From: Gimesia maris
Lineage (GTDB): Bacteria; Planctomycetota; Planctomycetia; Planctomycetales; Planctomycetaceae
DNA: 64,000 nucleotides
Reading direction: 5' to 3'
NCBI RefSeq assembly: GCF_008298035.1
Contig: NZ_CP042910.1
Location: forward strand, 620,001-684,000
Shown: positions 53,113 to 63,231 of the stretch, one piece after another
Layout of the letters: each line of letters starts with the position of its first letter
Numbering within the stretch: position 1 is the stretch's first letter
Position numbers and translations under genes: made by a program
The notes under the pieces: model-generated
The model's database searches: none
What the model was told of the DNA's origin: nothing
Seen by the model: only the letters and a program-made list of their open reading frames with translations

Positions 53113-53130
53113 CCACGGATGCAATCCGGG
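53113..53130. repeat. palindrome of the GGCCCGGAT type
   Basis: CCACGGAT-gc-AATCCGGG, followed by CCGAGCGCAGCGCAGGA. On the minus strand this equals the CTGCGCTCGGCCCGGAT...ATCCG block at 26.37 and 26.92 kb. Confidence 0.6.
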
Positions 53131-53188
53131 CCGAGCGCAGCGCAGGATGTCGCAGATCGCGCGTACTGTAAAAGCCTGTATTTGTAGT

Positions 53189-56100
53189 TTAATTACCTGT
53201 CAAAGCTTTGCTGTTGCGCAGAATGCTTTGCAGAAAATCCAGCTTCGGCTGTCCGTTGATCGTAGTCAGGGATGTTATCTCTGTCAGAGTCGTTCGATTG
53301 CGGAGTGCCTGCTGCGGACTGCAGTTCAGTGATTCGATCGGCAGAGAATTGAGGGGGGACAGATCGAGTGTGGGAGGCCCCCCTTTCAGCGTGAGTTTGC
53401 GGAGCGAGTTCAGCATGCGCAGGGATGAGATGTCGTGAGACTCGGGGACCAGAGTCAGAGTCGCCTCAATGACGACGCCCTCTTCAATGACCGGCACCAG
53501 GCCGACTCCATTCGCGTCTTCACGAAGTTTGCCAAGGATTGCATTGGTCCGTACGCTGGCAGGTTCCTGGGCATAAGCGGATGCGAATGCTTCGGCGGCG
53601 CTCTGTTGTGCGGCATACTGACTCCAGAAATCACCCGCTTCGCGTATTTCATGGGCATCCCTTCCCAGCCGTTTCAGGGGCAACTGGAATAAAAGTTGCT
53701 CATCCTGTTCCTCAAAGAGCGGCAGGCTCAATGTCAATTGTTCCAATGGCATATGCTCCAGCGGTGACAGGTCGGAGACCAGGGTTCGTTCGAAACTCAA
53801 TTCTTTCAAAGGCATGCCTGCGAGCGGTGACAGATCGGAAACCTGAGTGTTCTCTATGTGAAGTGTGGTCAGTTCCGCTTCTTTCAGTGGTGACAAATCG
53901 GAAATGCCCGTGTTACTGCAGTAGAGCGCCTGCAGGGGCATCCCACTCAACGGTAATAGACTGCGGACATGAGTCTGGTGTACTGCAAGGTGCGTCAGAT
54001 CCATTCCCTGGAGGGGAGACAGGTCGGCCACTTGAGTGAAATCTAAATTCAGATTAGTCAGCCGCATCCCCTTCAGCGGAGACAGGTCCGACACATGCGG
54101 GCTACTCCAGAGAAACAGAACCTTGAGCGGCATGTCCGCTAACGGGGACAGGTCTTTAATCCTGGTGTGGGCACCATACAAGTGAGCCAGCTTCATTCCC
54201 TTTAGAGGCGTGAGATCGGAAACACTGGAATTACTGATGTCCATTTTGGTCAACGGCAATCCGACCAGTGGTGAAAGGTCCGTGAGCTTGCCGTGTGTCA
54301 GATGATTACCACCGCATACGAGTGAGGTCAGGTCTGACAGTGCTCGGACAGGCCAGATCTCAGCGATATGATCTCCTGCCAGGAAGGTCAAACCGACGAC
54401 ATGACCGTTTTCGATTGTTTCCTTCAGTTTGCCATCAAAACCAGGATTGACCTCCATCAACTTTTGAGACACCGCGACAACCTGGTCTGTCGCTTTCATG
54501 CGGGCTACTTCGTCAAAAAATTTCTGTTGTCCGGCATCGGGTGTCCAGCGCCCGTTTGACGTGCTGGTCTTTTTCAATTCGCTCCAGTCGATATCACATT
54601 CGGGCAATGCCTGGGCGAGACGTCTGATGCCCTCCGTCGTTACCGGGGTTTTATTCAGGTACAGGTTGCGAAGATTACGATTCTGCTCCAGGGACTCCAG
54701 TCCGACATCATTGATATTGGTCTGTTCCAGATTCAGTTGGCCCAATTGGGAGGCACCAGACAGAATCGCAAGTGTACTGTCATCTGCCTGGGTCAGTGAG
54801 AGCATCAATAGCTCGAGTTTTTGCAGACTTGCATATCGTTTCAAAATCGAGAGATCTTCTGCTGAAAGTTGCGTGTCCCCCAGCCTCAGATCGCGCAGAT
54901 CGGGGAAGTCGGTAAAATATTCCAGTCCCTGCTTTGTGATATTGGTCCCCCATAAATCAAGCCGCTGCAATCCGCGATTGTCACTCAGGTGTGCGAGACC
55001 CGCATCGGTGAATTCAGGAGAATAGGCTAAGTTCACAAAACGAAGATTCTTTGTACCTCTCAATGCAGCCAGACCGGTATCGGTAACCTTTTTCATGTTG
55101 ATCAGCTCGACGTGAGTCAGGCGAAAGGGACTGTCAGGGAGTTCCTTGATCGATGCGATGAGTTTTTTCTCTCCCTGACGGCTGTCATCGTTCAAACGTA
55201 CTTTTCCCCCGATGGAGAGGACATATTCCGCAGCACGACGGTCGGGATCAACGACTTTTGAATCGGTCGGTTGAGCTGCCGGTTCCCGGCTCACGCGCAC
55301 AACCTGTCGTCCGTTCCGGGTGACTGTGATCAGCTCCTGCTGCAGGACTTCACCATTCTTCGTAGCCTGCAGCTGATATTGTCCCGGTTTCAGTCGAAGT
55401 TCTTTGACGCCGGCACCGGTAATCACCATCTCCTGTCCATCGATGGAAATGCTGACACCGGGATCATCCACTTCGATCACCAGCGTTCCTTCAGGCGAGA
55501 GCAGGCGAATCACGGTTCCCCGCACATTGGTGATGCCGGTTGCTTCGGTGAAGCCGAAACTCGAAAGCAGCACAATCAGAACCGCTGCGAACTTCATCCA
55601 GGGGAACAGCGCCCGACGCATTCGCTTCGAACTCTCGGGAGACTCTTCCACGGGAGGGATCTTCAATGCGATTTCTTCATGAGTACCCGCTAACAGGTCA
55701 GCGACTTCCTGTGCCGAGGTGAAACGTTTTTCAGGTTCTTTCTCGTGCAGTTTTTGAATGATAGTTACCAGCCAGTCAGGGACTTCCGTAATGACTTCCT
55801 GAATATTGCGTGGCTGCTCATCAACGACCCGTTTGAGTACGGCCAGCGTTGAGGGAGCACGAAAGGGAGCCCTTCCGGTACACATCACATACAGCACGCT
55901 GCCCAGGCTGAACAGGTCACTCCTCTGATCGAGTCTGACGCCCTGAACCTGCTCGGGGGACATGTACAGCGGGGTCCCGGCGATGATGCCGCTCTGGGAT
56001 CGGCTGGCGTCATCCGCTGCGCGAGCCAGACCGAAATCGGTGAGCTTGACCTGGCCTGTACCTGATTCGATCAGGATATTGGCCGGCTTGATATCCCGAT

Positions 56101-56764
56101 GAATCAGTCCCTGCAGATGTGCTGCCTGGAGTCCGTTGGCAATCATCTGCCCCAGTCGACAGATGGTCTGGAGTTCGAGTGGACCATTTTCGTCGAGTAC
56201 CTGCTGCAGTGTTTTGCCGTCAATGTATTCCATCACCAGAAAGGGGAGGGGAGCTTCCTCGACCGCATAGATATTGACGACATTTTCATGACGAATCGCC
56301 GCGGTGGCCCGGGCTTCGCGCAAAAAACGCTTGCGGGCAGGGGAAGTGGCAGCCATGGCCGGCGTCATGACCTTGATGGCAACAATCCGGTGCAGTCGCT
56401 GGTCGAACGCCTTAAACACGATCCCGCAGCCGCCCCGACCGATCAGTTCCTGGATATCGTAATGGCAGAGGCTCCCCAGCGAACCTTCAACTGTCGGCGG
56501 TTCCAGAAAACTCAGATCCAGGTCGCTTTCGAGCGGACTGTCCTCGACCGATGCAACCCGCGTCACATCGCTTGCTTTTCTGATCTGGTCCACGGCGGGA
56601 ACTCTCAGGAATTCTCCCGAGCGCGCGTATTCTTCAAGTAACGCATCCACCTGTTTTCGCAGCAGCCGATCATCGCCGCATACCTGGTCGAGAAACGCGG
56701 ATCGACTCGGAACATCGTCGATCTCCAGTGCTTCATTAAATATTTCCTGTTCGTTCATATTCAA
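53189..56764 (-). CDS. Ser/Thr protein kinase with PEGA and leucine-rich repeats
   Basis: 1191 residues. A Hanks-type kinase domain (about 100-365) has the Gly loop GRGGCGIVF (109-117), Lys131, catalytic HRDIKPAN (Asp224) and DFG at 243-245. One membrane helix follows (about 388-407). After it comes a PEGA-like beta domain (about 425-480), then two leucine-rich-repeat blocks. The first (about 540-740) has irregular repeats such as LRFVNLAYSPEFTDAGLAHL. The second (about 850-1040) has about eight near-identical repeats of the form DLSPLKGMPL..L.L..T.V. All catalytic residues are present. A probable receptor kinase with LRRs outside the membrane. It is read in the same direction as the ECF sigma factor gene upstream, a common planctomycete pairing. 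Confidence 0.93.
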   Translation of the reverse strand: MNMNEQEIFNEALEIDDVPSRSAFLDQVCGDDRLLRKQVDALLEEYARSGEFLRVPAVDQIRKASDVTRVASVEDSPLESDLDLSFLEPPTVEGSLGSLCHYDIQELIGRGGCGIVFKAFDQRLHRIVAIKVMTPAMAATSPARKRFLREARATAAIRHENVVNIYAVEEAPLPFLVMEYIDGKTLQQVLDENGPLELQTICRLGQMIANGLQAAHLQGLIHRDIKPANILIESGTGQVKLTDFGLARAADDASRSQSGIIAGTPLYMSPEQVQGVRLDQRSDLFSLGSVLYVMCTGRAPFRAPSTLAVLKRVVDEQPRNIQEVITEVPDWLVTIIQKLHEKEPEKRFTSAQEVADLLAGTHEEIALKIPPVEESPESSKRMRRALFPWMKFAAVLIVLLSSFGFTEATGITNVRGTVIRLLSPEGTLVIEVDDPGVSISIDGQEMVITGAGVKELRLKPGQYQLQATKNGEVLQQELITVTRNGRQVVRVSREPAAQPTDSKVVDPDRRAAEYVLSIGGKVRLNDDSRQGEKKLIASIKELPDSPFRLTHVELINMKKVTDTGLAALRGTKNLRFVNLAYSPEFTDAGLAHLSDNRGLQRLDLWGTNITKQGLEYFTDFPDLRDLRLGDTQLSAEDLSILKRYASLQKLELLMLSLTQADDSTLAILSGASQLGQLNLEQTNINDVGLESLEQNRNLRNLYLNKTPVTTEGIRRLAQALPECDIDWSELKKTSTSNGRWTPDAGQQKFFDEVARMKATDQVVAVSQKLMEVNPGFDGKLKETIENGHVVGLTFLAGDHIAEIWPVRALSDLTSLVCGGNHLTHGKLTDLSPLVGLPLTKMDISNSSVSDLTPLKGMKLAHLYGAHTRIKDLSPLADMPLKVLFLWSSPHVSDLSPLKGMRLTNLNLDFTQVADLSPLQGMDLTHLAVHQTHVRSLLPLSGMPLQALYCSNTGISDLSPLKEAELTTLHIENTQVSDLSPLAGMPLKELSFERTLVSDLSPLEHMPLEQLTLSLPLFEEQDEQLLFQLPLKRLGRDAHEIREAGDFWSQYAAQQSAAEAFASAYAQEPASVRTNAILGKLREDANGVGLVPVIEEGVVIEATLTLVPESHDISSLRMLNSLRKLTLKGGPPTLDLSPLNSLPIESLNCSPQQALRNRTTLTEITSLTTINGQPKLDFLQSILRNSKALTGN

Positions 56765-56992
56765 TATTTCTCTAAATGACTCACCCTGATTATTTCGGTT
56801 CTCTCGTCAGGCCTGAATCATCTGTTGTATCCTGGAAGCTGTTGACACATATCATCGCGATTGATGAATGAACACTATTATGTAGTTGAGTCTGACTTGA
56901 AGAAAGAGAAGACATTGTGAAAAACAGACCGACCATCGCCAGACACCTCTGTACTCCGTGTTTCATTCATGACAGTCCGACTCTGCGGAGAC

Positions 56993-57856
56993 CTATTGTG
57001 CCCAGCGCCCTTTTTTGAAGTGCCCCCAGGGATAATAACCATGCTTCAGGGAGACCCGGTCATTGTACAGCCGGACGCGCACGTCTGTGGTCTTGCTTTT
57101 CAGTTCGATATAATCGGATTTGCGGGCCGCCTCATGAAAGCGAACGTGGCTTTTGCCTTTATTCTTCACTTCCAGCCAACTGTGGTCCGGCTGAATGGAG
57201 TAAACGGCTCCGCCGTCGCGGACGTAAACGCGGCGGCCATCAAACAGGTAGGGAGAGATCTCGTTGTAGGCTTTTGTTTCCAGCCAGGACGCCTTCGACT
57301 TGTCTCCGTTGCGAGTAAATTCGAGGATTTCACTGTGGTAGGCTTTCTGCATCGACGTGACCGCCACCACGATCTCCTTTTCAAAGTGGGTCGTCCGGAT
57401 CACCGAGGGCAGAATTCGTTTCTCCTTAAACCGTTTCCGCTGTCGTTCAATTAAATAAGCACCATGCGTATTGCCTCGTTTGATGGCAATCGCCTTCTCT
57501 TTCTCGAACAGTTCATCTATCGACTTCATCGCTGCCTCGACACGCTCCTTGAATTCCTCCCGGGCGATTTCCAGATCACTTTTTCCATTCCGTCCCAGAT
57601 CCGGTCCTGCATAAGCCAGGATCATGATGACTCGATTCAGGTTCTGCTCCGGGTAATTACTCCGCTGCAGTGGCTGAGAATGCTCTTCAAACTGCCCGGC
57701 ATCAATGACTGTCTGTTCGATCATTCTGGAATTGAGTTCTCCGTCAAACGACCTGCTACGAAACGGCACGCGTCCATTTATGTCGTCGGCGGGTAAGACA
57801 CTGGGGATCAGAAGGATCACCAACAGAGAGAGCATGTTTCTGGGTTGAAATGACAC
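56993..57856 (-). CDS. exported hypothetical protein
   Basis: A 287-residue protein of unknown family. Residues 1-23 are a signal peptide (SLLVILLIPSVLPADD). The middle (about 90-190) is helical and highly charged, with possible coiled-coil sequence (KERVEAAMKSIDELFEKEKAIAIKR). The C-terminal 90 residues look beta-rich, including DGRRVYVRDGGAVYSIQPDHSW. It lies between the kinase gene and the ECF sigma factor gene on the same strand, so it may be a sensor, ligand or target of that module. This rests on position alone. Confidence 0.65.
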   Translation of the reverse strand: MSFQPRNMLSLLVILLIPSVLPADDINGRVPFRSRSFDGELNSRMIEQTVIDAGQFEEHSQPLQRSNYPEQNLNRVIMILAYAGPDLGRNGKSDLEIAREEFKERVEAAMKSIDELFEKEKAIAIKRGNTHGAYLIERQRKRFKEKRILPSVIRTTHFEKEIVVAVTSMQKAYHSEILEFTRNGDKSKASWLETKAYNEISPYLFDGRRVYVRDGGAVYSIQPDHSWLEVKNKGKSHVRFHEAARKSDYIELKSKTTDVRVRLYNDRVSLKHGYYPWGHFKKGRWAQ

Positions 57857-57974
57857 GAATCGGCCTCACGCAGCAGGGGAATCTGGTAAACAGAACAAAG
57901 AGATGACAGTCAGATCTCTTTGAACCTCGCTACCATTCAGTGCGTAGAGCGGCGGTTGGGGACGCCAGAAATTC

Positions 57975-58541
57975 TCAGGAATTTTCGAAATTACTGCGCA
58001 TTTCCCGGCGAAGCCAGGCTTTCGCATACGCCCACAGGCGGTCGGCAGAGCGGGGCGATATTCCCATTACTTCCGCAGATTGGCTTAGCGTAAGTCCCGA
58101 AAAATAAAGAAGTTGAACCAACTCTGTGGCTCGTGGGTTCACAGCGGAGAGCCGGTCAAGTGCCTCATCCAGCGCAATCAGATCTTCCACCGGTTCAGGA
58201 GAAATGGCGGGGCTCACATCGTCCAGTTCCAGACGCACCGCATCACCACCCCGTTTGAGACTTCTGCGAGTCCGCGCGTTTTCCACCAGAACACGGCGGA
58301 TGGCAATCGCAGCCGCACCAAAGAAGTGTCCTTCCCCGTTCCATTCCGCGTCGTTTCCCACCAGGCGCAGATAGGCTTCATGGACTAAAGATGTGGCCTG
58401 TCGGGCATGGCCGGACTGTTCTTTCGCTAAATAATCTGCTGCGAGTTTTCGCAGTTCATCATAGACCAGAGGCAGCATTTTTTCCGCGGTATCCTGGTCT
58501 CCCGCCTGAACGGCGTGCATCATTTCAGTGAATCCAGACAT
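57975..58541 (-). CDS. ECF-type RNA polymerase sigma factor
   Basis: A 188-residue sigma-70 family factor of the planctomycete ECF group. The ATG at 58541 gives a normal N-terminus (GFTEMMHAVQAGDQDTAEKML); the open frame upstream lacks family sequence. Region 2 includes SLVHEAYLRLVGND. Region 4 has VQLLYFSGLTLSQSAEVMGISPRSADRLWAYAKAWL, the helix-turn-helix for the -35 element. No anti-sigma factor gene is adjacent. In this group a linked Ser/Thr kinase is thought to control activity, and one is encoded two genes downstream. Confidence 0.92.
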   Translation of the reverse strand: MSGFTEMMHAVQAGDQDTAEKMLPLVYDELRKLAADYLAKEQSGHARQATSLVHEAYLRLVGNDAEWNGEGHFFGAAAIAIRRVLVENARTRRSLKRGGDAVRLELDDVSPAISPEPVEDLIALDEALDRLSAVNPRATELVQLLYFSGLTLSQSAEVMGISPRSADRLWAYAKAWLRREMRSNFENS

Positions 58542-58867
58542 CGCAGGCACAGACTTTCGTAACGGGATTACTCGAAGTTTCTCAATTAAAAGCGGGACGA
58601 CTCGTGGGGAACACGAGCAGCACCCATCCCTGGCGGAGGCACGCAACAAAAAAGTGACACGCTCCTTCCTTAATTTTGTACAGGTTATCCTTTATCTTAT
58701 CAACGAGGCCGTTGATTTCTATGACAAAAATTCATTTACCATACCGACTCCACTACTCATGCCGCGTACTTCCACAGCCTTGCTGGCACGCGTGATTCAT
58801 TTCGAGTACAACAGATGCAGAGTACCGCACACCATGTAGCGCCTGGTGTTTTACCGGGGGAAACAGC
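58542..58867. other. divergent gap between the sigma factor and the second XylR-type regulator
   Basis: 326 bases. No gene is supportable, although the sigma factor frame stays open further upstream on the minus strand. GGGGGAAACAGC just before 58868 is the ribosome binding site of the regulator. No clear operator was recognised. Confidence 0.4.
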
Positions 58868-60028
58868 ATGCAGGAACAGTCGAGAGTTGCCATTCTGATC
58901 GACACCTCGTCGGGTCATGGACGGGGGCTGCTGAACGGGATGATCAGGTTCCAGCGCGAAATCGGATCCTGGTCGGTCATCTTCCGCTCGCATCAGCCCG
59001 ATCAACCGGCGCCCGCCTGGCTGCAAAAAGCAGACATTGATGGTGTCCTCGCCCGCATTCCTCACAAGCAGATGGCCGACATCCTCCGCAAACGCAGGCT
59101 GCCTGTGATCGACATGCCTTACACCCGGGAAGGTTTTGGCTTCCCCAGTCTGTTCACCGACAATCAGAAAATTGTGGAACTGGCGGCACAACATTTACTC
59201 GACCGGGGGATTCGCCATTTCGGGTTTTGTGGCTGGCCCCGCGGTTTGAATTCCCGCATGGATGAACGCTGTGACCTGTTCGTACAAACTCTCGCTGATG
59301 CCGGCTGTACCTGCAGTCTCTTTCCGGAACAGAATGACCGCTGGGACGCCAGCCACTGGGAGAATGATCAACAGGGCATCGCCGAATGGCTGATCACATT
59401 ACCCAAACCCGCTGGAGTTATGGCCTGTTATGATGACCGGGGGCAACATGTGCTTGAGGCCTGTCAGATCGTCGGCCTGAAAGTCCCCGATGAAGTCGCC
59501 GTCATTGGTTCCGATAATGATGATCTGATCTGCAAACTCTCGTCACCCCCGCTCACCAGCATCGACGCCGGATTTGAACGCATCGGCTACGAAGCGGCTT
59601 CCCTGCTGGAACAGATGATGAAACAGGGGGAGCAGCCTGAACCAGTCCAGCTGTTTCCTCCGGCCCGACTGGTACAACGACAGTCCACCAACATCGTCGC
59701 CGTGGAAGATCAGGACCTGGCAGCAGCCCTGCGATTCATTCGCGATCATGCCAGTCAGAGAATTACAGTGGAAGACATCCTGGCGGAAGTTCCCATCTCC
59801 CGCAGCAGCCTGGAACGGCGGATGAAAAAGTTTATCGGCCGCACTCCCAAAGAAGAAATCCTGCGCGTGCAGCTCGAACGCGTGCAGCAGTTGCTGGCAG
59901 AGACGCAGTTATCGCTGACAGAAATTGCGTTCAAAACGGGTTTCGATCACCCGCATTACCTGGCTGCCTTATTCAAACGCAAATTTCAGCAGACACCAGG
60001 CAGCTTCCGACGCGCGGTTCGCAAGTGA
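58868..60028 (+). CDS. second XylR-type AraC-family regulator
   Basis: 386 residues, the same length and layout as the regulator at 44595 but clearly diverged. The sensing domain opens RVAILIDTSSGHGRGLLNGM and contains DRGIRHFGFCGW, GVMACYDDRGQHVLEACQ and VAVIGSDNDDLICKLSSPPLTSI. The C-terminal AraC domain has SRSSLERRMKKFIGRTPKEEI and KTGFDHPHYLAALFKRKFQ. Ribosome binding site GGGGGAAACAGC. It is followed in the same direction by the second PVC-type dehydrogenase gene, so each PVC dehydrogenase in this window has its own XylR-type neighbour. Confidence 0.9.
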   Translation: MQEQSRVAILIDTSSGHGRGLLNGMIRFQREIGSWSVIFRSHQPDQPAPAWLQKADIDGVLARIPHKQMADILRKRRLPVIDMPYTREGFGFPSLFTDNQKIVELAAQHLLDRGIRHFGFCGWPRGLNSRMDERCDLFVQTLADAGCTCSLFPEQNDRWDASHWENDQQGIAEWLITLPKPAGVMACYDDRGQHVLEACQIVGLKVPDEVAVIGSDNDDLICKLSSPPLTSIDAGFERIGYEAASLLEQMMKQGEQPEPVQLFPPARLVQRQSTNIVAVEDQDLAAALRFIRDHASQRITVEDILAEVPISRSSLERRMKKFIGRTPKEEILRVQLERVQQLLAETQLSLTEIAFKTGFDHPHYLAALFKRKFQQTPGSFRRAVRK

Positions 60029-60156
60029 CGGAAAATGTGAAGACGTTTACGAAATGTGTGATAGTTTCTCCTGACAGCACTCGCTAGATTGGGACAATAA
60101 AGCAGGGGAAAACAGGCGTCCTGTTTATTCATGGTGCTCCGGTAAAGGGAGAGACG

Positions 60157-63100
60157 ATGCGATTCAATGCAGCATCCAACAGAACCACTTTTTTTCTGAT
60201 CAGAATGGTTGTTCTGTCTTTTTTGATCTGGCAGGCCTTTGAAGTACGCTGCCTGGCACAGGGCTTTTCGCCGGGCGAAGCGGCCCAGCGCATGACGGTC
60301 GACAGCGACTTCAAAGTCGAGCTGGTCGCTGCTGAACCGTTAGTTCGCCAGCCGGTCGCGATTGACTTTGATGATCGTGGGCGGCTCTGGGTGCTGCAAT
60401 ATCTGCAATATCCCAATCCTGCCGGTTTGAAACGGGTTAAGGTCGATCGCTTTTCTCGGACCACTTATGACCGGATTCCCGAACCTCCCCCGACCGGGCC
60501 GAAAGGCGCCGACCGCCTGACGATTCTGGAAGATACCAACGGCGACGGCGCGTTTGACAAAGCGAAAGATTTTATCAGCGATCTGAATATCGCGTCCGGT
60601 TTTGCCTTCGGTTATGGTGGCGTATTTGTGCTGCAGACACCATACCTGCTCTTTTATCCGGATCGCAACCGGGATGATATTCCCGACGGCGATCCGGAAG
60701 TGCTGCTGAAAGGCTTTGGCATGGAAGACACCAGTTCGGTCGCCAATTCACTGGTCTGGGGACCCGATGGCTGGCTGTATGGAACACAGGGAACCAACAT
60801 CACCGCCCTCATCCGGGGGATTGAATTCGAGCAGGGCATCTGGCGCTATCATCCGGTGAGCAGGAAATTCGAACTGTTCATGGAAGGGGGCGGCAACATG
60901 TGGGGCCTGGATTTCGACGAGTTTGGCAATCTCCTCGCGGGCACCAACTACGGCGGCTATCTGATGATTCATTGTGTGCAGGGTGCCTACTACGAAAAGT
61001 CGTTCGCCAAACACGGTGAACTGCATAATCCGTTTGCGCTGGGCTACTTTCAGCACGTGCCTCACAAAAACTTTCAGGGAGGACACGTCACGGTGGGCGG
61101 CATCCTGTATCAGAGCGATCAGTTCCCCGCCCCATACCGCAACAAATACATCGCCGTCGATACGCTCGGGCATGCCGTCCGCTGGCATCATGTGCTGCCG
61201 GACCAGTCCACGTTCCGCAGTGAAAATGGGGGCGTCCTCTTGCAGGCCAACGATACCTGGTTTGCGCCCAGCGATGCAATCCAGGGGCCCGATGGAGCTG
61301 TCTACGTCGCCGACTGGCACGACCAGCGAACCGCGCACCCCGATCCGGATGCGACCTGGGATCGCAGAAACGGACGCGTGTTTCGTATCAGCCATCGATC
61401 TGCCAAACCGGTTCGGCACGTCGATCCCCACTCCCTTTCCAGCGAACAACTGGTCGACGTGTTGGGCAGCAGTAATGCATGGCAGGTCAGACGCGCACGC
61501 AGGATTCTGGCAGAGCGACGTGACAAGCAGGTTATCGACCAGCTCAGAACGCTCTCGCAAAATCCAGACAATCCATCACTCGCTTTACAGGCGCTCTGGA
61601 CGTTAAACACGCTGGACGCCTTTGATCAAAATCGGGAAAGCAGTCTGCTCGCACACCAGGATCCCCACATCAGGGCCTGGACCATTCGGCTCATCGGTGA
61701 CACAAAACAGGTCTCTGACGAAAACGGACAGAAACTGTTATCAATTGCCAAAACTGATACCAGCCCGACCGTCATCAGTCAACTGGCCAGTTCTGCCAAG
61801 CGGCTCCCTGCACAACAATGTATCGCTCTGGTTCGCACGTTATTGAATCGCAGTGAATTCAGAAATGATCCCCATATTCCGCTGTTACTCTGGTGGGCGC
61901 TGGAACGATATTCGATTTCAAGTTTACCAGAGGTACTGCAAGCTTTTTCCCGTCCGGGCGACTGGCAGAATCTTTTTCTGAGGGAGGTGATCCTGGGACG
62001 TCTGATGCGTCGCTATGCCGGCGAAGGGAGCAACGCAAGTCTGGTCGCCTGTGCCCGGTTACTGGCAGCAGCCCCGGAGAAAACAGAGCGCAAACGGATG
62101 ATTTCCGAACTGGATGCCGGGTTGAAAATGCTGGGTCGCGAACGTCTGCCCGGGCTTCCCCTCGGTCCCAAATACGGTAATATCGCTGCCATCACTCGCG
62201 TGGAGAAATCGAATCAGGTCACGCGATTGAAAACCCTTCCCCCGGAACTCGCCGACCAACTTGCCACGATCTGGGACGACAAAACCACCGACCCGCTCAT
62301 CATTCGTGTCGCCATGCGGCTCGGTAGCAAGGCCGCTTATGATCGTGCCCTGGCATTGGCGACAGATAAAACATGCACAGAAAAAACACGTTTAGACATG
62401 CTGGCAATTCTGCAGGAACTGGGGGACTCCCGGGAATGTCGGGATAGGGTGTTAAAGCTGGTGGGCGGTTCGGAAACGCCCACCATTCAACTGGCGGCAC
62501 TCAATCTGTTGAGCCGCTTCGCTGATGAGCGGATTACAGAGCGTCTTCTGGCTCAGTATGAAAAGATGGATGCAACTCTGCGATCTCAGACCCGCGATGT
62601 TCTGCTGGGGCGCGCTGACTCTGCGTTCGCATTTTTGCAGGAAATCGATCAGGGAACCTATCCGCCAACAGAAGTCACTGCCGATCAGTTACGAAGAGTG
62701 GCCTTACACAATGATGTCAGGCTGAATGAAATCGTCCGCAAGCACTGGGGTAATATTCGCGCAGGGACACCGGAAGAAAAACTGGCCGAGATCCGGCGCA
62801 TCTCCAATGACCTGCGTGCCGGTTCGGGAAATCTGGATCAGGGGAAACTGCTGTTCGAGAAACAGTGTGCGACCTGCCATAAGCTGTTTGATACCGGCAA
62901 AACAATCGGGCCGGACCTGACCAAAGCTAATCGTCAGGACCAGAGTTTTCTGCTGGTCAGCATCGTCGACCCGAATACGCAGATCCGCAAAGAGTATTTG
63001 AACTACGTACTGGTCACTGTCGATGGACGCGTACTGAACGGACTGCTGGTGGAAGAAACTCCCGCCAGTGTGACGCTGCTCAATGCGAAAAATGAGCGCA

Positions 63101-63231
63101 CCACGGTCAGCCGAAATGACATTGAGGAACTGAAAGCGTCTCCCGTTTCTCTGATGCCCGAAGACCTGCTGAAAAAACTGACGCCCCAGCAGGTCCGTGA
63201 TCTGTTTCAGTATTTACAAACAGAGAAATAG
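60157..63231 (+). CDS. exported PVC-type dehydrogenase with cytochrome c domain
   Basis: 1024 residues. A signal segment (about 15-35, MVVLSFLIWQAFEV then Leu-Ala-Gln) precedes the dehydrogenase propeller (about 45-420), with DSDFKVELVAAEPLVRQPVAIDFDD, NGDGAFDKAKDF and WGPDGWLYGTQG. HEAT-like repeats span about 430-880. The haem motif CATCH begins at Cys904, with likely distal Met in SLMPEDLLKKL near the end. It lacks the FG-GAP front and DUF1080 tail of the 1742-residue relative at 47226, so it is the basic form. Presumed extracytoplasmic redox enzyme; substrate unknown. Confidence 0.92.
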   Translation: MRFNAASNRTTFFLIRMVVLSFLIWQAFEVRCLAQGFSPGEAAQRMTVDSDFKVELVAAEPLVRQPVAIDFDDRGRLWVLQYLQYPNPAGLKRVKVDRFSRTTYDRIPEPPPTGPKGADRLTILEDTNGDGAFDKAKDFISDLNIASGFAFGYGGVFVLQTPYLLFYPDRNRDDIPDGDPEVLLKGFGMEDTSSVANSLVWGPDGWLYGTQGTNITALIRGIEFEQGIWRYHPVSRKFELFMEGGGNMWGLDFDEFGNLLAGTNYGGYLMIHCVQGAYYEKSFAKHGELHNPFALGYFQHVPHKNFQGGHVTVGGILYQSDQFPAPYRNKYIAVDTLGHAVRWHHVLPDQSTFRSENGGVLLQANDTWFAPSDAIQGPDGAVYVADWHDQRTAHPDPDATWDRRNGRVFRISHRSAKPVRHVDPHSLSSEQLVDVLGSSNAWQVRRARRILAERRDKQVIDQLRTLSQNPDNPSLALQALWTLNTLDAFDQNRESSLLAHQDPHIRAWTIRLIGDTKQVSDENGQKLLSIAKTDTSPTVISQLASSAKRLPAQQCIALVRTLLNRSEFRNDPHIPLLLWWALERYSISSLPEVLQAFSRPGDWQNLFLREVILGRLMRRYAGEGSNASLVACARLLAAAPEKTERKRMISELDAGLKMLGRERLPGLPLGPKYGNIAAITRVEKSNQVTRLKTLPPELADQLATIWDDKTTDPLIIRVAMRLGSKAAYDRALALATDKTCTEKTRLDMLAILQELGDSRECRDRVLKLVGGSETPTIQLAALNLLSRFADERITERLLAQYEKMDATLRSQTRDVLLGRADSAFAFLQEIDQGTYPPTEVTADQLRRVALHNDVRLNEIVRKHWGNIRAGTPEEKLAEIRRISNDLRAGSGNLDQGKLLFEKQCATCHKLFDTGKTIGPDLTKANRQDQSFLLVSIVDPNTQIRKEYLNYVLVTVDGRVLNGLLVEETPASVTLLNAKNERTTVSRNDIEELKASPVSLMPEDLLKKLTPQQVRDLFQYLQTEK

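Noticed and set aside
52817-53116. 99-codon minus-strand frame with hydrophobic stretches upstream of copy B core
   Set aside because: The corresponding frame in copy A is broken by stops, so it is not conserved between copies.
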